This document shows, piece after piece, positions 1 through 7,024 of a stretch of 12,842 nt of DNA. The first letter of the stretch is position 1, and the number at the start of each line of letters is the position of its first letter. Source of the DNA: Sulfuricurvum sp. (GTDB lineage Bacteria; Campylobacterota; Campylobacteria; Campylobacterales; Sulfurimonadaceae); assembly GCA_024635855.1 (NCBI GenBank), contig JAGXHZ010000147.1, forward strand, positions 1 to 12,842. The letters are read 5' to 3'. Made by a program: the position numbers and the translations under genes. The notes under the pieces are model-generated. The model was not told the origin of the DNA. It was given only the letters and a program-made list of their open reading frames with translations, and made no database searches.

Positions 1-2022
1 GAGGGGACATCCACTGTCGAGCAAAAACTCCTGTTGTTCCAGTGTTTCTACTCCCTCGGCAATCACGTCAAGTTTCAAGTTGTGAGCAAGGGAAATGATG
101 GTTTTGGTAATCGCCATGTCATCCTCATCGTAGGGTATATCGCGAATAAAGCTTTGATCGATTTTGAGTTTATTGATCGGGAGCTTTTTGAGATAGGAAA
201 GAGATGAATATCCGGTTCCGAAATCATCAATCGAAATTTCCAGCCCTAACGCTTGAAACTCTCCTAGAATTTTTATCACTTCATCCGGGTTTTGCATAAT
301 GTGTGACTCTGTTACCTCAATAGCAATGCAGTTCGCCGGACACTGGTAAAAATTCATAATAGTACGGACCTCGTCGCTGATAGAATGACTGTTTAGTGTT
401 TTAGCCGAAAAATTAACGGCAATTTTAGGAATAGCAAACCCCTCTAGGTTCCATGCGATTTGTTGTTTTATGACACTCTCAAATACAAAAAAATCAATCT
501 CTTGTATAAAGCCGGTCTCTTCACAAAAAGGGATAAATTTATCCGGTGATACGATTCCAAGCGTCGGATGTTTCCAGCGTACCAAAGCCTCCATTCCTAC
601 CAACTGATTGCTAATAAGGTCGATTTGAGGCTGATAAAAGACTCTGAATTGATTTTCTTTGAGTGCGATTCGAAGGCTGTTTTCCATAATGACCCGTTCG
701 TACGCTTTTTCACTCATTTCATGGGCATAAAACTGGTAAGTATTACGTCCATTTGTTTTGGCTTTGTACATGGCAACATCTGCATTTTTGAGGAGAATCT
801 CAGCTGTGATACCATCATCAGGACAAACCGCAATCCCGATACTAATGGTGGTATGCAACTCTCGTCCGTGGACGGTGAAAGGATCTTTAAATGCGGCATT
901 GAATTTTTGGACAATGTCGATAATGCTCTCTGTCGTGTTGAATCCATCCAGTAAAATATTAAACTCATCCCCTCCCATTCGTGCGATGGTATCACTTCTG
1001 CGTAAAAGTGACTGCAACCGTTTGGAAACTTCAATAAGCAGTTTGTCACCAACAGAGTGCCCTAAAGAATCATTGACTTGTTTAAAGTGATCTAAATCTA
1101 CAAATAAGATGGCAATTTTTCCCTCATTTCGATGGTTTTGCTTAATTGCCATTTGAAGCCGATCGTAGAATAAAATTCGATTGGGCAACCCTGTAAGCGG
1201 GTCATGTGTCGCTAAGTGACGAAGTTTGTTTTGGGTGCTTGAGAGCTCCGTAATATCAGTGTCGAAAATGACGACTGCGGGATTGCCTTGATACATGAGT
1301 TTATGGACACTTGCTTGAACTGGATAGTTAGAACCGTCTTTACGTCGATGGTTTGTGAGATTGGTGAGTTCAGGATTGATATTTTCGAGATATTGCCGAA
1401 ACATCTCTATCTCTTCAAGTGTGATATCAGGATTGATGTCGATGATGGTAAGATTTTTGAGTTCTTCGAGAGTGTAGCCCAGACTTTTAAGGGCACCGTT
1501 GTTGGCATACAGATATTTTAGCGTTACAGTATCGAGGATATAGACTTCAACCGTGGTATTTTGGACGATGGCTGCGAGTTCTTCATAATGAAGTTCAAGT
1601 TCGATTTGTTTGGTAATATCGGTGCGAAAACCGGCAATAATCAGAGGTTCACCCTGTGAATCAAAAAGAATTTTAGCACGGTCATAGATCCACAGCCAGT
1701 GTCCTTGCTTATGTCGAACACGATAGCGCACATGGGCACTTTCAACTTTATTGACAATGGAACCATACAATACCCCAAGGGCCTCTTCCAGGTCATCGGG
1801 ATGCAAAAGCTTTTTCCAAGACTCGATTGAACTGTGATACTCTTCTTCCTGATAGCCGATAATCTCTAGCCATCGTTTGGATACATAAGTAGTATTGGCT
1901 TGTATGTCATATTCCCAAATTCCGTCTTCAGATGAACTGATTGCAAATTCAAGACGTTCAATGTCTTGTTGATATTTAACATCAAGCGGAATGGATTGAG
2001 TTTGTAAAAAATTTATATCCAT
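1..2022 (-). CDS. PAS-PAS-GGDEF-EAL cyclic-di-GMP signalling protein (C-terminus beyond left edge)
   Basis: Bifunctional-type cyclic-di-GMP turnover protein; 674 codons are visible without a stop and the frame is still open at base 1. The start is ATG at 2022, preceded by AAAAGG about 7 nt upstream. A first PAS/PAC domain spans about residues 20-145 (PAC-like GHWLWIYD near 110-114) and a second about 150-258 (HRRKDGSNYP near 225-234). The GGDEF domain spans about 266-425, with intact GGDEF at 350-354 and an RxxD product-inhibition site (RRSD) five residues before it. The EAL domain starts near 440, with EAL at 478-480, VTES near 331-348 nt, DDFGTG at 599-604, KID near 607-609 and AEGVE at 655-659. 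No transmembrane segment or signal peptide is seen, so it is probably cytosolic, with PAS domains sensing an internal cue such as redox or a ligand. Both catalytic motifs look complete, so the net activity cannot be told from sequence. Only the last stretch of the EAL domain is missing. Confidence 0.95.
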   Translation of the reverse strand, partial: MDINFLQTQSIPLDVKYQQDIERLEFAISSSEDGIWEYDIQANTTYVSKRWLEIIGYQEEEYHSSIESWKKLLHPDDLEEALGVLYGSIVNKVESAHVRYRVRHKQGHWLWIYDRAKILFDSQGEPLIIAGFRTDITKQIELELHYEELAAIVQNTTVEVYILDTVTLKYLYANNGALKSLGYTLEELKNLTIIDINPDITLEEIEMFRQYLENINPELTNLTNHRRKDGSNYPVQASVHKLMYQGNPAVVIFDTDITELSSTQNKLRHLATHDPLTGLPNRILFYDRLQMAIKQNHRNEGKIAILFVDLDHFKQVNDSLGHSVGDKLLIEVSKRLQSLLRRSDTIARMGGDEFNILLDGFNTTESIIDIVQKFNAAFKDPFTVHGRELHTTISIGIAVCPDDGITAEILLKNADVAMYKAKTNGRNTYQFYAHEMSEKAYERVIMENSLRIALKENQFRVFYQPQIDLISNQLVGMEALVRWKHPTLGIVSPDKFIPFCEETGFIQEIDFFVFESVIKQQIAWNLEGFAIPKIAVNFSAKTLNSHSISDEVRTIMNFYQCPANCIAIEVTESHIMQNPDEVIKILGEFQALGLEISIDDFGTGYSSLSYLKKLPINKLKIDQSFIRDIPYDEDDMAITKTIISLAHNLKLDVIAEGVETLEQQEFLLDSGCPL

Positions 2023-2063
2023 ACAATTACCTTTTATTTTTCATAAAAAAACAGTGTTCAATA

Positions 2064-2069
2064 ATTATA
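2064..2069 (-). promoter_or_regulatory. Candidate -10 box for the GGDEF-EAL gene
   Basis: The minus strand reads a perfect TATAAT here, about 42 nt before the ATG at 2022, which would place transcription start near 2057. No good -35 hexamer lies 16-18 nt upstream, which is common in Campylobacterota, where sigma-70 promoters rely mainly on the -10. The site lies in the 89-nt gap between the photolyase stop and this gene, so the cyclic-di-GMP gene probably has its own promoter in addition to any read-through. Confidence 0.45.
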
Positions 2070-2111
2070 CAAATATTGTAGCACTTATGGATTAAATCAG
2101 TGATATAAAAT

Positions 2112-3482
2112 TTACATTTCTTTGGAAAAATGATCCAACGCTTTTTTGGAACTTAGTTTATGATTGACGATGGGTTTGGGATAACCATCATACGAATATT
2201 GGGTAAGCAGTGCCTCATCGCCCAAAAATTTAGCAGGAACATCGGCAAGTTCAGGGAGATATTTTTTAATATATCGTCCTTCTTTATCAAATTTAGCCGT
2301 TTGGATATAGGGGTTAAAAATCCGAAAATACGGTTGCGGATCGACACCCGTTCCTGCGCTCCATTGCCATGAGAGGATATTGGAACTCGCATCGTAATCC
2401 ATGAGATGTTGTGCGAAAAACGATTCTCCCCATTGCCATGGCAATAGCAGATTTTTGGTAAAAAATGAGGCACAAATCATACGAACACGGTTGTGCATTT
2501 CGCCTGTTTTTAGCAATTGTCTCACCCCTGCATCGACGATGGGTACGCCCGTTTTCGCGGTACAAAATGCATCGAAATAGTCTTGATTTTCGATTCCTTT
2601 GAAAGGGTAGCGGAAGTTTTGTGTGGAAAGACGAGGAAAGTGGTACAGCAGCATTGCATAAAAATCCCGAAAGATCAGTTGGCGAAAAAACGGTTCCGTA
2701 TCGATTCCTTGACTCTTTTGTTCCACCAGCCAGCGTAAAATCATTCTAATCCCAATTGTCCCAAAACGCAAATCGGCACTAAGAGCAGATGTCCCCTCCA
2801 GCGTCATGATGTCACGATCGTGGGAATAGGAGGCGAGTTTTGAAGCAAAATCAGTTAATTTTTCTTGAGGTGTTTTTTGTTGGTGCGCCGTAAGAGTCTG
2901 TGGCTCAAAACCTAAGGATTCCAGAGAGATAGGAAGTGTTTTAGCACTCTGTTCATGGATACTGTGGATAGGGGTGTAATCGAAGTCGATCAATTGCTGT
3001 TGTGCAGGAAGAGATTCTGCCATGTGCTTAGATTGAAGCACCGTTTTGGATTTATTATAAAACGGAGTAAAGACGAGATAGGGGCTTCCGTCATTTTTGA
3101 GCACTTCATCGGGAGCGAAGATGTACGTATCTTGAATAGGGTTAAATTCCAGTATGTGCGACACATCGCGATCTCGTATCAGTGCATACGAGTCATAATC
3201 ACCCGAAGCACACACTTCGTCAAATGAGTTTTGGGTTAAAAGCCATGCAAAAACATCGGTAGGCTTACCGTAAAAAAGTGCCAAATCCAATCCGTGAAGA
3301 ACCAAATCTTTTTTTAGACGTATCAACGCGGTAAAGATAAAAGTGACACGTCGATCATTTTTTGCTAGCGCGTCTAAAATCTCAGGATCAAAAATAAAAA
3401 TCGGAAGAACTTCTCCCTCCAAAGAGAGGAGGGGATTGTCTTCTACCCGTAAATCCCGTCGAAACCATAAAATACGACGCAC
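2112..3482 (-). CDS. phrB: Deoxyribodipyrimidine photolyase, class I type
   Basis: FAD-dependent, blue/near-UV-driven repair of cyclobutane pyrimidine dimers in DNA; cytosolic, 456 aa, normal family length. The N-terminal antenna-binding Rossmann half (about 1-130) opens with WFRRDLRVEDNPLL at 6-19. The C-terminal helical FAD domain shows TSALSADLRFG at 231-241, KTG-VPIVDAGVRQL near 310-323, MHNRVRM at 329-335, DYDASSN at 362-368, WQW at 372-374 and PYFRIFNP at 384-391. W349 and W372 correspond to W359 and W382 of the E. coli electron-transfer chain, whereas the residue matching W306 is Phe (F306 here too). The usual REFY is RDFY (272-275), and the Trp before MHN is Glu (E328). These changes suggest a divergent lineage. 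The start is GTG at 3482, 2 nt after the stop of the upstream rudS gene, so translation is probably coupled. A cryptochrome-like role cannot be excluded, but repair is much the likelier function. Confidence 0.93.
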   Translation of the reverse strand: MRRILWFRRDLRVEDNPLLSLEGEVLPIFIFDPEILDALAKNDRRVTFIFTALIRLKKDLVLHGLDLALFYGKPTDVFAWLLTQNSFDEVCASGDYDSYALIRDRDVSHILEFNPIQDTYIFAPDEVLKNDGSPYLVFTPFYNKSKTVLQSKHMAESLPAQQQLIDFDYTPIHSIHEQSAKTLPISLESLGFEPQTLTAHQQKTPQEKLTDFASKLASYSHDRDIMTLEGTSALSADLRFGTIGIRMILRWLVEQKSQGIDTEPFFRQLIFRDFYAMLLYHFPRLSTQNFRYPFKGIENQDYFDAFCTAKTGVPIVDAGVRQLLKTGEMHNRVRMICASFFTKNLLLPWQWGESFFAQHLMDYDASSNILSWQWSAGTGVDPQPYFRIFNPYIQTAKFDKEGRYIKKYLPELADVPAKFLGDEALLTQYSYDGYPKPIVNHKLSSKKALDHFSKEM

Positions 3483-3484
3483 GA

Positions 3485-4432
3485 TTATTTACCGCCGTCG
3501 ATGTGCGAACGCAACGCCAATGTTTTGGGGTAAGGGCTTAAAAAAGTCTGATCGAGCAAATATCGGGTGTCGTATTTTTTAGCATACAGATGAATCGTCG
3601 AGAGAGGAACGATGAGGGGAATGAGCTTGTGTGCGTAATCGTCTATTTGTTCATGCAGTGTCTCTTTTTCACTTTTTGTCAGTTCTTTTTTGAAAAACCC
3701 TGCCAAATGATCGAGTACATTACGCGTTTTTTTGATGGAACTTTTACGGCTGATGGCGGTTTTAAATCCAAGCTCATACATCCCCATTAAAACCTCAAGA
3801 GAAAATTTTTCACGGTTACCGACGATGTTGCCCAGTTCTCGATAGAGGGTGTCATCTTTGGACTGGAGCATAAACTTATGGACGGTATGAAAACGGACAA
3901 GATCGTTTAGTTTCGGATTACTCGCTTTGAACTGTTCAAATTCATCGTAAGCAAAGAGTTGCATCACAAAATTTTCTCGCAGCCACGCGTCTTGAAGCCG
4001 TCCTTCTTCTTCCATGGGTAATAACGGATAACGATCACGGCACAGCGCCATAAACACCCCGTCTTCTTTCCCGTCACTCATCCCATTTTCAAGATAGAGC
4101 TTGGCACTGTTCATGCCACAGCTTGGAGATTTTGATTTAAAAATGATCCCGCACAGCGATTCAAGCTCAAGTTTAGAAAGTTCATCATGGCTCATTTTCA
4201 TCAGCGCATCGGTGAGATCATCGCCGGTTTTGTTGGAATGGACACGAACATTTTCCCCAACTCTGACCAGTCGTACCGTAGGACGCGGTGTCCCAAATGC
4301 CAAATGTTCAGGGCAAAAGGAGACAAATTGTGCGAATTTCCCCAGTTCATCGGTGATAAAACGCTCTCGTTTATGTCCCGCATCAAAGCGGATTTGTTCC
4401 CCTAAAAGGCAACCGGATATGGCAATTTTCAT
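3485..4432 (-). CDS. rudS: RudS-type tRNA 4-thiouridine desulfidase (TudS/DUF523 + DUF1722)
   Basis: Two-domain protein of 315 aa. The N-terminal DUF523/TudS domain (about 1-145) carries the three Cys expected to bind a [4Fe-4S] cluster: SGC8LLGE, FC40PE followed by GTPRP, and KSPSC105G. The C-terminal DUF1722 (YbgA-like) domain (about 175-305) shows RFHTVHK near 180-186 and a YLLDQTFLSPYP end near 291-302. This fusion is known as RudS, which removes sulfur from s4U in tRNA; the TudS part is catalytic and DUF1722 helps bind tRNA. I chose ATG 4432, which has AGAGA about 5 nt upstream; an in-frame TTG at 4453 lacks such a site. It is the first gene of a tight unit with phrB. The context fits light stress: s4U at tRNA position 8 absorbs near-UV and causes growth delay, while photolyase repairs the DNA damage. 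The domain call is firm; substrate specificity is taken from the family. Confidence 0.88.
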   Translation of the reverse strand: MKIAISGCLLGEQIRFDAGHKRERFITDELGKFAQFVSFCPEHLAFGTPRPTVRLVRVGENVRVHSNKTGDDLTDALMKMSHDELSKLELESLCGIIFKSKSPSCGMNSAKLYLENGMSDGKEDGVFMALCRDRYPLLPMEEEGRLQDAWLRENFVMQLFAYDEFEQFKASNPKLNDLVRFHTVHKFMLQSKDDTLYRELGNIVGNREKFSLEVLMGMYELGFKTAISRKSSIKKTRNVLDHLAGFFKKELTKSEKETLHEQIDDYAHKLIPLIVPLSTIHLYAKKYDTRYLLDQTFLSPYPKTLALRSHIDGGK

Positions 4433-4561
4433 AAAGTCTCTTTTGAATAACAATTTAAAAAGAATTATTACAGAGGTAGTTTATCAAAAAAAATCTCAAT
4501 CCCAACGTTTTTGATGGATACGAAATCAAGTTGGGTATGACTCAAAACGGACAAAACGTGT

Positions 4562-4567
4562 TATCAT
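4562..4567 (+). promoter_or_regulatory. Candidate extended -10 for the CDGSH gene
   Basis: TATCAT is preceded by TGT at 4559-4561, giving an extended -10 (TGnTATCAT, five of six matches to TATAAT). It lies 36 nt before the GTG start and 19 nt before the Shine-Dalgarno AAGGAG. No convincing -35 is present. It sits in the 165-nt divergent gap (4433-4597) shared with rudS; I found no equally good promoter for the rudS-phrB direction and no clear operator palindrome. Confidence 0.4.
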
Positions 4568-4597
4568 AGTTACCTACATTATTCCAAGGAGTATGTC

Positions 4598-4834
4598 GTG
4601 GAAACCAAGTTTCAAAATGAACCATTTAAAGCTTCCCTCGATGCCGATACTGAGTATTGGTACTGCACTTGCGGTCTCTCTGAAACCTTTCCGTTTTGTG
4701 ACGGAAGCCATAAGGGAACCGATAAATTACCAATCAAATTTTCTGTCAAAGGCGATACGGATAAATGGCTCTGCCGATGTGGCAGGTCAGGACACAAACC
4801 CTATTGCGACGGCTCTCATCAGCAAGGGGCTTAA
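4598..4834 (+). CDS. Small protein with two CDGSH iron-sulfur motifs
   Basis: A 78-aa soluble protein with two tandem CDGSH motifs, each matching C-x-C-x2-S-x3-P-x-C-D-G-S-H: C23, C25, C34, H38 and C59, C61, C70, H74. Each motif should bind one redox-active [2Fe-2S] cluster through three Cys and one His, as in mitoNEET-type and CISD3-like proteins. Such proteins are proposed to act in electron or cluster transfer; the partner here is unknown. The start is GTG at 4598, supported by AAGGAG at 4586-4591 with 6-nt spacing. An ATG at 4593 in another frame is only 1 nt from the ribosome site and encodes no recognisable protein. The gene is monocistronic by its surroundings: divergent from rudS and 130 nt before the next plus-strand start. 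Confidence 0.92.
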   Translation: METKFQNEPFKASLDADTEYWYCTCGLSETFPFCDGSHKGTDKLPIKFSVKGDTDKWLCRCGRSGHKPYCDGSHQQGA

Positions 4835-4909
4835 GTTATCTATGTCGTCAATGACAAGTTTATTTTTATACTTTTTTTGCCATTTCAATCCCCGTTGACA
4901 AGAAATCTA

Positions 4910-4918
4910 TGTTAAAAT
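4910..4918 (+). promoter_or_regulatory. Candidate extended -10 for the small protein-rsmD unit
   Basis: TGTTAAAAT is an extended -10 (TG-n-TAAAAT, five of six matches), 46 nt before the chosen ATG at 4965. A perfect TTGACA at 4895-4900 lies upstream, but the spacing to TAAAAT is only 12 nt, too short for a standard sigma-70 pair. The extended -10 may work alone, or the TTGACA may be chance. If used, the RNA would start near 4925, which also argues against translation from the ATG at 4917. Confidence 0.35.
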
Positions 4919-4964
4919 GCCAAAATACAGAGAAGAATCGATGTTTTTAGAAGGAAGTTGTCAA

Positions 4965-5351
4965 ATGAAAGTAGCGGTTCAGTGTGATTCACCATTAATG
5001 CAACGCTCACTTGAACTTTTTTTAGAAGGACATCTGAGCTCACGCCGCCAATGTGATATTCTCATACGGGATAAAAATATCAGCGATGATGAATATCCGA
5101 CATTTATTATTTCATCTGAGGCTAACACAGATTTAAGAAAGCCTTTTTCCAAAGCACAATTACTCGACTCTTTGCATACCAAGTTCGAAGCATTGCGAAC
5201 ACCAAATGCGCTTCAAGAGTCTTTAGCTGAGATAGAGGCACCCATTGATGATCGTGTCGGATTTGAGATACTTGAGCATCATATCGAAAAATTAACACGT
5301 GAATATCAAGCAAATATTCTGAAAGCAGTACGGGCATTTTATGAAAAATAA
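4965..5351 (+). CDS. Conserved small protein with a compact receiver-like N-terminus (Cj1460 position)
   Basis: A 128-aa protein with no named family that I recognise; by position it matches Cj1460 of C. jejuni, just before the RsmD-like gene and flgI. ATG 4965 is chosen because GGAAG lies 7 nt upstream; in-frame ATGs at 4917 and 4941 are more weakly supported and would add 16 or 8 residues. The first 70 residues read like a shortened response-regulator receiver: MKVAVQCD (strand 1 with an acidic end, D8), a helix LMQRSLELFLE, DILIRD with D36 where the phosphorylated Asp would be, FIISS ending in Ser (S50/S51), and K59-P60-F61 followed by a helix. The segments normally between strand 1 and strand 3, and between strand 4 and strand 5, are largely missing. 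Residues 71-128 look helical and may form a coiled coil near 97-127. There is no output domain. The stop overlaps the rsmD start by 11 nt. The receiver reading is inference. Confidence 0.8.
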   Translation: MKVAVQCDSPLMQRSLELFLEGHLSSRRQCDILIRDKNISDDEYPTFIISSEANTDLRKPFSKAQLLDSLHTKFEALRTPNALQESLAEIEAPIDDRVGFEILEHHIEKLTREYQANILKAVRAFYEK

Positions 5352-5928
5352 CACAGGTTTAACCAAAAAAATAGTTGCCGGAAAATACAAAGGTAAAACT
5401 TTAAAACTTCCCTCCAAAGAGACCACGCGCAGTTCAAAGATGATTGTTGTGGAATCGTTTTTTAATACGATACAGTTCGATGTGGTTGATTCCATTGTGG
5501 TTGAAGTGTTCTCAGGAAGCGGTTCTATTGGACTGGAAGCACTGAGTCGCGGTGCTAAAAAAGTTATTTTTATGGAAAAAGACAGTGATGCACTCCGTGC
5601 ATTACGTGAAAACATAGCGCAAACGGATCCAAAGGCGTGTGAAATAGTTGAAGGGAACAGTTTTGCGACGATTTCAGGTGTCAAAAAAAGACTTGAAGCC
5701 CTTGGCGAAGCTGCATTTATTTATGTAGATCCTCCTTTCTCTATCCGTGAAGGGATGGAAGCAATTTATGACAAGACTCTCGCTATGCTCGCATCACTAA
5801 GTTTAAATACGGTTCGTTTGATTATTATTGAACACATGACCGGTTTGGAACTTCCTGAAAAAATCGGTGATTTCAACGTTATTAAAACCAAAAAATTTGG
5901 GAAAACAACACTGAGCTATTACGCCTAA
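5341..5928 (+). CDS. rsmD: RsmD-family SAM-dependent methyltransferase (Cj1461-like)
   Basis: A 195-aa class I methyltransferase. SAM motif I is VVEVFSGSGSIGLEALSRGA (53-72), an acidic residue after strand 2 is E79 in MEKD, and catalytic motif IV is DPPF at 130-133, the N/DPPF type that methylates exocyclic amino groups. The N-terminus (KIVAGKYKGKTLKLP, 10-24) and the end (KKFGKTTLSYYA) match RsmD, which makes m2G966 in 16S rRNA. The family's RPTxDRVRE region is altered to RSSKMIVVES, so target recognition may differ. The C. jejuni homologue in this same position (Cj1461) has been reported as a DNA methyltransferase affecting motility, so an rRNA target is likely but not certain. Translation is coupled to the upstream small gene by an 11-nt overlap. 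flgI follows after 49 nt, which contain a sigma-54 promoter, so rsmD is not necessarily in the flagellar transcript. Confidence 0.88.
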   Translation: MKNNTGLTKKIVAGKYKGKTLKLPSKETTRSSKMIVVESFFNTIQFDVVDSIVVEVFSGSGSIGLEALSRGAKKVIFMEKDSDALRALRENIAQTDPKACEIVEGNSFATISGVKKRLEALGEAAFIYVDPPFSIREGMEAIYDKTLAMLASLSLNTVRLIIIEHMTGLELPEKIGDFNVIKTKKFGKTTLSYYA

Positions 5929-5933
5929 AAAAA

Positions 5934-5950
5934 TGGAATATTTTTTGCTT
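5934..5950 (+). promoter_or_regulatory. Sigma-54 (RpoN) promoter of the flgI operon
   Basis: TGGAATATTTTTTGCTT has the invariant GG at 5935-5936 and GC at 5947-5948 with exactly 10 nt between them. It closely follows the campylobacterotal RpoN pattern (GGAA-N6-TTGCTT). Transcription would start near 5960, 18 nt before the flgI ATG. The element lies just after the rsmD stop. flgI is RpoN-dependent in C. jejuni, where FlgSR activates sigma-54; a FlgR-type activator is expected here by analogy. Confidence 0.85.
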
Positions 5951-5977
5951 ATTCTTTGATAGTTTCAAAGGATTTTG

Positions 5978-7024
5978 ATGAAAAAATTAGCTCTTTTTTT
6001 AGTATTGCTTAGCTCATTGCACGCAACACGCATTGGTGAAGTAGCCAATATTGTGGGAGTCCGTGACAACCAAATCATTGGCTATTCACTCGTCGTCGGT
6101 TTGAAAAAAACGGGTGATGGCACCACTTCAAAATTTACCCTACAATCCATTGCCAATATGCTTAAAGCTATGAACATCGATATGAACCCTATTGATATTA
6201 AATCCAAAAACGTTGCAGCCGTTGTCGTAACCGCTAAATTTGCCCCATTTGCACGACAAGGTGACTCTTTTGATGTGACGGTATCTTCCATCGGTGATGC
6301 AAAATCGCTTGAGGGCGGGACGCTTCTAATGACCCCGCTCAAAGGGGTAGATGGAAAAATCTACGCTCTTGCGCAAGGACCGGTAAGCATCGGCGGAAAA
6401 AATGAAAAAGGTGCAGGAGCAGAATCCCATCCAACCGCAGGTATGGTGTATGCCGGCGGTTTGGTCGAGCGTGAGATAGCACAAGATTTAGCGCATCAAG
6501 AAAATGTTACGTTATCCCTGAAAACTTCCAATTTTGCCAATTCGCTTTCCATCCAAAAAAGTATTAATTCCCGTTTTAAGGCTCAGATTGCGAATGCCGT
6601 AGATTCACGTACCATTATTCTTAAACGTCCAAATGATATTAGCATGGTTGCCTTTATTGCGGAGGTTGAGAGCCTTTCTCTCGATTACACACAAGAGCAA
6701 AAAATCATTATTAATGAGCGTACCGGAACTATTATTGCGGGCGTTGATATCGAAATCAAACCCGTTGTCATAACGCAAGGTGATATTACGGTAAAAATTC
6801 TCGCACAAGATACCATCAGTAAGCCAAACGGCAGTGTGGTTATGGACAAAAATTTGGCTATCGGTTTGAATGAAAATGAAGTCTATACAAAAAATGGAAC
6901 CACCACGGTTGCCAACATCGCCCGCTCTCTTCAAAAGCTGGGTGCCTCTCCAAAAGCCATGATTTCGATTTTCCAAGCAATGAAAAGTGCGGGTGCAATC
7001 TCATGTGAATTGGAGGTCATTTAA
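5978..7024 (+). CDS. flgI: Flagellar basal-body P-ring protein FlgI
   Basis: Forms the peptidoglycan-level P ring, the bushing around the flagellar rod. The 348-aa product is of normal length. A short Sec signal peptide (MKKLALFLVLLSSLHA, cleavage probably after A16) precedes TRIGEVANIVGVRDNQIIGYSLVVGL-type family sequence (17-42, with the RDNQIIGYSLVVGL signature at 29-42). The C-terminus ISIFQAMKSAGAISCELEVI is diagnostic of FlgI. The start is ATG 5978, with AAAGGA at 5967-5972 and 5-nt spacing; a TTG at 5975 in frame is unlikely. It is the first gene after the sigma-54 promoter, and its TAA overlaps the flgJ ATG by one base (TAATG). Confidence 0.97.
   Translation: MKKLALFLVLLSSLHATRIGEVANIVGVRDNQIIGYSLVVGLKKTGDGTTSKFTLQSIANMLKAMNIDMNPIDIKSKNVAAVVVTAKFAPFARQGDSFDVTVSSIGDAKSLEGGTLLMTPLKGVDGKIYALAQGPVSIGGKNEKGAGAESHPTAGMVYAGGLVEREIAQDLAHQENVTLSLKTSNFANSLSIQKSINSRFKAQIANAVDSRTIILKRPNDISMVAFIAEVESLSLDYTQEQKIIINERTGTIIAGVDIEIKPVVITQGDITVKILAQDTISKPNGSVVMDKNLAIGLNENEVYTKNGTTTVANIARSLQKLGASPKAMISIFQAMKSAGAISCELEVI

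Noticed and set aside
568..954. Plus-strand 128-codon frame opposite the GGDEF-EAL gene
   Set aside because: It is antisense to conserved GGDEF/EAL coding sequence and shows no family features or Shine-Dalgarno.
4843..4856. TGTC/GACA hairpin after the CDGSH stop as a terminator
   Set aside because: A 4-bp stem, and the downstream T-rich stretch is interrupted and displaced; too weak to call.
4593..4898. 101-codon reading frame overlapping the CDGSH gene on the same strand
   Set aside because: Its ATG is only 1 nt after the Shine-Dalgarno, the product has no recognisable domain, and the other frame carries two perfect CDGSH motifs.
4895..4900. Perfect TTGACA as a -35 box for the small protein-rsmD unit
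   Set aside because: The only good -10 (TAAAAT, 4913-4918) is 12 nt away, and nothing like TATAAT lies 16-18 nt downstream.
4917..4964. Upstream ATG starts at 4917 and 4941 for the 128-aa small protein
   Set aside because: Neither has as good a ribosome site as ATG 4965, the added residues are not part of the receiver-like pattern, and 4917 overlaps the proposed -10.
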